Assembly: GCA_025667525.1 (NCBI GenBank)
Contig: CM046878.1
Span: 389,550,974 to 389,614,973, forward strand
From: Glebionis coronaria
Lineage: Eukaryota; Streptophyta; Magnoliopsida; Asterales; Asteraceae
Length of the DNA stretch: 64,000 nt
Direction: 5' to 3'
Of the stretch, positions 60,343 through 64,000 are shown one piece after another; the stretch's first letter is position 1; each line of letters starts with the position of its first letter. Below the pieces are notes generated by a model that saw only the letters and a list, made by a program, of their open reading frames with translations, was not told the origin of the DNA and made no database searches. The position numbers were made by a program, and so were the translations under genes.

Positions 60343-60948
60343 GATCATATTGTTCACATAAACTATTACGTTTCATGGTTGTTTATATTCGTACGTGATG
60401 TTGTGCCGTGCACAAGTGGAAGAAATCTTTATTGTGTGCAAGGTACAACACATAACAATATGACAAATGGTTTCTTGACAGCGAGATAAGAATCTAATAT
60501 TCTATTAAGGCTTATACATTTAATTGTCAATGTATGTTGTCTTGTTTAGAAGATGTCAAGATAAAACACATAACAATATGACAAATGGTTTCTTGACTGT
60601 GAGATATGAATCTAATATTCTATTAAGACTTATACATTTAATTGTCAATGTATGTTGTCTTGTTTAGAAAATGTCATGATATGAATAACAAGCTACTTCA
60701 ACTAATCCGTTTATATTTATTGGAATGTTTCTTGGAATGCACAATAATATAAATGAAGTACGCAATTAACTTGAAATAACTATTGAAGTTAGTCTTTAAT
60801 TGTTGAAAGACTTATAAACATAAAGTAAATAATTTACTTGTTATATCTTCTTGTTAATCTACATGAAGTCTTTGAATTATTCAAAGGATAAACACTGTAT
60901 ATATAGTTATTGAACTATTTAAAAATATATATATTAGAGCATGCACTA
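60343..60948 (+). mobile_element. LARD-like unit 3, second interior segment
   Basis: Colinear with 16199-16807 of unit 1. Ends at gcacta, where a Tekay LTR begins. The candidate left target duplication is cacta (60944-60948); its partner would lie outside the window. Confidence 0.8.
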
Positions 60949-63787
60949 TGTAAAATCCGCATGCTTTACCATGAATAGTACCCTTAAGATCGTACGTATA
61001 TGATTAGAACTTTCCTTTTTATAGCACGTTTACGTTTCACGTTTAAGAATTACAAGTATTATGTACGTGTTAGAACACGATAAGTATTTATTACGTATGA
61101 ACACACGATATTTATTCCAATAATAATTATAATCACGAACATGCGATCATGAAATCATGAACGTAAATTAATCACGAGCTAATATTACGTATGTATATAT
61201 ATTTATTACGAACACGAATAAATATATTAAGTCACGATCGATAACTAATTAAAACACGTAAAACACGAACACGAGAACACACTTATTAATTAGACACGGA
61301 AAATGTTCGGGTTACCCCATGTGGGCCCCATACCCACGAAATTAGGGACAAGAAAAGGGCCTAGCCCATTATTTTACTAAACATGGAAAAAGAGGAAAAA
61401 TATGTTTCATATTTACAAAATCTAGAAAATAATTAAAACCCAAAAACTTTTCCTCCTCTTCCATTTGTCCTCTTTGGCCGCCACCTATAATCACCATGGA
61501 GGGGTGATTCGGTTTAATTTTAGTCTTTGATTTATTGCAAGGATCGTCAGTGTGTTCATCTCCTTTGATTCACGTGATTGGTATAACCTTTAATCTCTCT
61601 TCTTTTATGTTTTGATTTATTAATCACATAAAATCATGAATGTTGTATATAAACATGTTGTTTTGATCATGGGGTTTAGATAATATGAGGATTTAGGGGT
61701 GTTTGTTTGTTGGCCGCCGCCTAAACCGAGCCCAAGGGGGTCTCGGCTTGGCTTAAACTCACACCACCGAGACCTTAAGGTCTCGGTTTGGTGATGATGT
61801 TGTCACGACAGCAGCAAGGGGAAGAAACCCCGACCTAGGTCGGGGTATGGTGGTGTTTCGGGTCCGTTTCATGGGTTTAAATCACGGGTCCGGTTCACAC
61901 ATGTTTAGAATAAAAACACGGTCCGGTTCATGAATCATTATTTTCAAGGTTTATGATTTTCACTAGTTATGTTTTAGACTTAAATTAAATTAATAAAAAC
62001 ATGACATGATTAATTTAATGTACATGACTTAGGTTATAAATTTAATTAGTAATTCATGAATTTTAACCTAAGTATTTATATTTAATTAGACTTTATAATT
62101 AATTAATTATTTAAAACCATGACTATAATTAATTAATTAACATGACTTAGGTTATATTATTAATAGTTAATAATACATGTTTTAACCTAAGTATTTTACC
62201 TTTATTTAATTAAAATCATGTTATATTTAATTAAATACTTTTAACCTATAGTTTATTTAATTTACATGTAATAATTAATAAACTATACTTTATAATCGCA
62301 TGACTTAGAATAATAATCAGAAAACACTTAAGCTTATATAATTAGCTTATTTAGGCAGCCAATCTATTTATGGAAACTTTTTATTTTTAGAAACTTATCT
62401 ATTTTAAGCAGTAATTCTATTTGGAAACTTTCTATTTTGGAAACTTTCTATTTTTAGAAACTTTCTATTTTTGGGAACTTTCTATTTTGGAAAACTTTCT
62501 ATTTTTGGTAACTTTCTATTTTTGGAAACTTTCTATTTTAGGAAACCTGCTATTTTTATAAAGTTACTTATTATTACATAACAAGTATAATAATACATGA
62601 AATACAAGTAATACTTAATCAGAATAGACAGAATATACGTTAAACACAGTATAAAGCTTAAAACAGTAAAACATGACATGAACATATAAAACAAGCTAAG
62701 ACATGATACAAAACCAGTTACGTATTCTGTAATCAGATACTTATACACGTATGTATTTATGTAGCATTAGTGATACCAAAGTAGGACTCTCTTCCGTTCG
62801 TCTTCTTCGTTCACTGGACATAAGGTATGGATTCCCGTCCTTTCAGTATGGACATTCTTTCCTTATTGGGATTCCCCGTATGCAGCCAACTGTTTTCCCA
62901 TAGTATAAGTTTATATGTTTGATTTCTTATATTTAACTAAAATACCTAAAGCCATATACATGCATGACCAGTTTCACCTAGTTATGGAGGTACCATAACC
63001 ATAACACTAGAGGCACTGGTGTTACGACTTCCCCACGGCGGAGTGATTGCTCGTGGCGTCCCTTCAGCTTTTGGCCATATTATTATATTTATCATGTGGG
63101 GCGTATGGATGCATCCTAGTTACATGTTTTCAGTAGATTACTCAGTGTGAATGTGGTGTGTGCCTTGCATCCTTCACAAGGAGCTGATCCCTCCTACCCA
63201 AAACCAGTATATTAAATTTGAGACAGCCCCTCTAATTTGCATGACGAGGTCACCCCTCCAAGTATTCATGCACATTGATATTCCATGACCTATATTGGCT
63301 AATGGTAAATATGTTAAACAGTTTTTACAAGATAAACATAAGGCTTTTCAAACTATAAAACCAGTTTTACTATGAAATAACCAGGTTTTCCAGGACATAT
63401 ACATTTCCGCTGCTATATGTTATTCATACTTATATTATTCATTTCATGCTTGTATATACGTGCACTGAGCGTTATGCTCAGCCGTTACTTTCCTTTTCCT
63501 GTACCAAAACGACAGGTACTCTAGGACAGACTCGAGCATTTGGAGGACGTGCATAGGATGGAAGCTGCCATAGATTTCTTTTCCTTTTGCCTTCATATAT
63601 TTATGCTTGTGTAGTCTTTGTTTAGTTCATTTACTTTTATTTATGTTTTGGGCTTATGTTTGGGAACCGATGTTTTATTCAGGTTTTCCCTATGGTCATG
63701 TATGTTTTACTACATATTACCTTGCATGCTTTGATGACACGCCATAATCACGCGTGACATTTCTATTTATCAAAATGGGGTGTTACA
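60949..63787 (+). repeat. 5' LTR of a second, diverged Tekay element (2839 bp)
   Basis: TGTAAAATCCGCATGC to GGGGTGTTACA on the plus strand. It resembles the Tekay array LTRs in patches: both ends, the hairpin cluster (61726-61845), AT-rich inverted repeats (62000-62330), the 17-bp repeats (62355-62560), and the stretch cttcacaaggagctgatccc near 63172. It is too diverged to belong to the same burst. Confidence 0.9.
61726..61845 (+). other. GC-rich hairpin cluster in the second Tekay LTR
   Basis: Three hairpins: CCGAGCCC...GGGTCTCGG (from 61726), the perfect palindrome CCGAGACCTTAAGGTCTCGG (61767-61786) and the perfect palindrome CCCCGACCTAGGTCGGGG (61828-61845). Order and spacing match the Tekay array LTRs. 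Confidence 0.7.
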
Positions 63788-64000
63788 ATTATGGTATCAG
63801 AGACAAGGCTTCGACCTGTAGGATCTAAAACTGGACCTGTGACTAATGGGTAGTCACCAGGAGCTTCCTAAGCCAACGTTTGTTATTCCACGTATTGATG
63901 TTTTCAGCGCATTGTTGTTTTAACCATGATGTTTTTAGCACCTTGAGGTTTTAACCTTGATGTTTTCATCGATATTGTTTTACTAATATGGATGGACAAC
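63788..64000 (+). other. Second Tekay element: primer site and leader, cut by window end
   Basis: The spacer atta is followed by the primer site TGGTATCAGAGACAAGG (63792-63808), an initiator tRNA-Met type site with one change. The leader begins gcttcgacctgtagg as in the array copies. Gag would lie beyond the window. Confidence 0.85.

Overview
The window is plant nuclear DNA made almost entirely of nested LTR retrotransposons, with one apparently intact host gene. The coding style of the Athila and Tekay elements and the AT-rich noncoding sequence suggest a large eudicot genome. An Asteraceae source is my best guess, but that rests on recognition and is not proven by anything in the window.

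Left part (1-15305). An Athila-type Ty3/gypsy element enters from the left with an open RT-RNase H-integrase frame (3-3374), a noncoding 3' region, and a 3' LTR starting at 5337 that carries a SINE-like insertion. Two small broken elements follow: a TRIM-like one (8578-10048) and an internally deleted Reina-like chromovirus (10049-11153). Immediately downstream lies a complete seven-exon gene (11406-13811) for a divergent plastid 3-oxoacyl-ACP synthase of the KAS I type. Its exons join to 470 codons including the stop, and all catalytic residues are present. A decayed chromovirus integrase fragment (14973-15305) follows.

Middle and right (15306-60948). The backbone is a noncoding, LARD-like LTR element (LTR about 708 bp, unit about 6.7 kb) present as a head-to-tail array: LTR remnant, internal, LTR (19786-20493), internal, LTR (56718-57424), internal. 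Unit 2 is interrupted by a complete Athila element (22404-33825, target duplication gcact/gcaca). It is interrupted again by a minus-strand Tekay chromovirus array of the form LTR-internal-LTR-internal-LTR (36029-54819), with one target duplication (tatta) around the whole array. Unit 3 is interrupted by about 504 bp of organelle-like DNA (59839-60342) and by the plus-strand LTR and leader of a second, diverged Tekay element (60949 to the window end).

Most unusual signals. (1) Both Tekay copies have a Gag reading frame interrupted at identical places by three 73-82 bp segments. Each segment has GT...AG ends, and the frame closes when all three are removed, as expected of spliceosomal introns. 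(2) Two unrelated retroelement families both form tandem arrays with shared internal LTRs. (3) GC-rich hairpins in the Tekay LTRs keep their pairing while changing sequence between subfamilies. (4) The KAS I-like gene is intact but divergent, and sits about 250 bp downstream of a chromovirus LTR in the same orientation.

Inferred order of events: the LARD-like element inserted into the old integrase fragment and became a tandem array. Athila, Tekay, organelle-like DNA and the second Tekay then inserted into different units.
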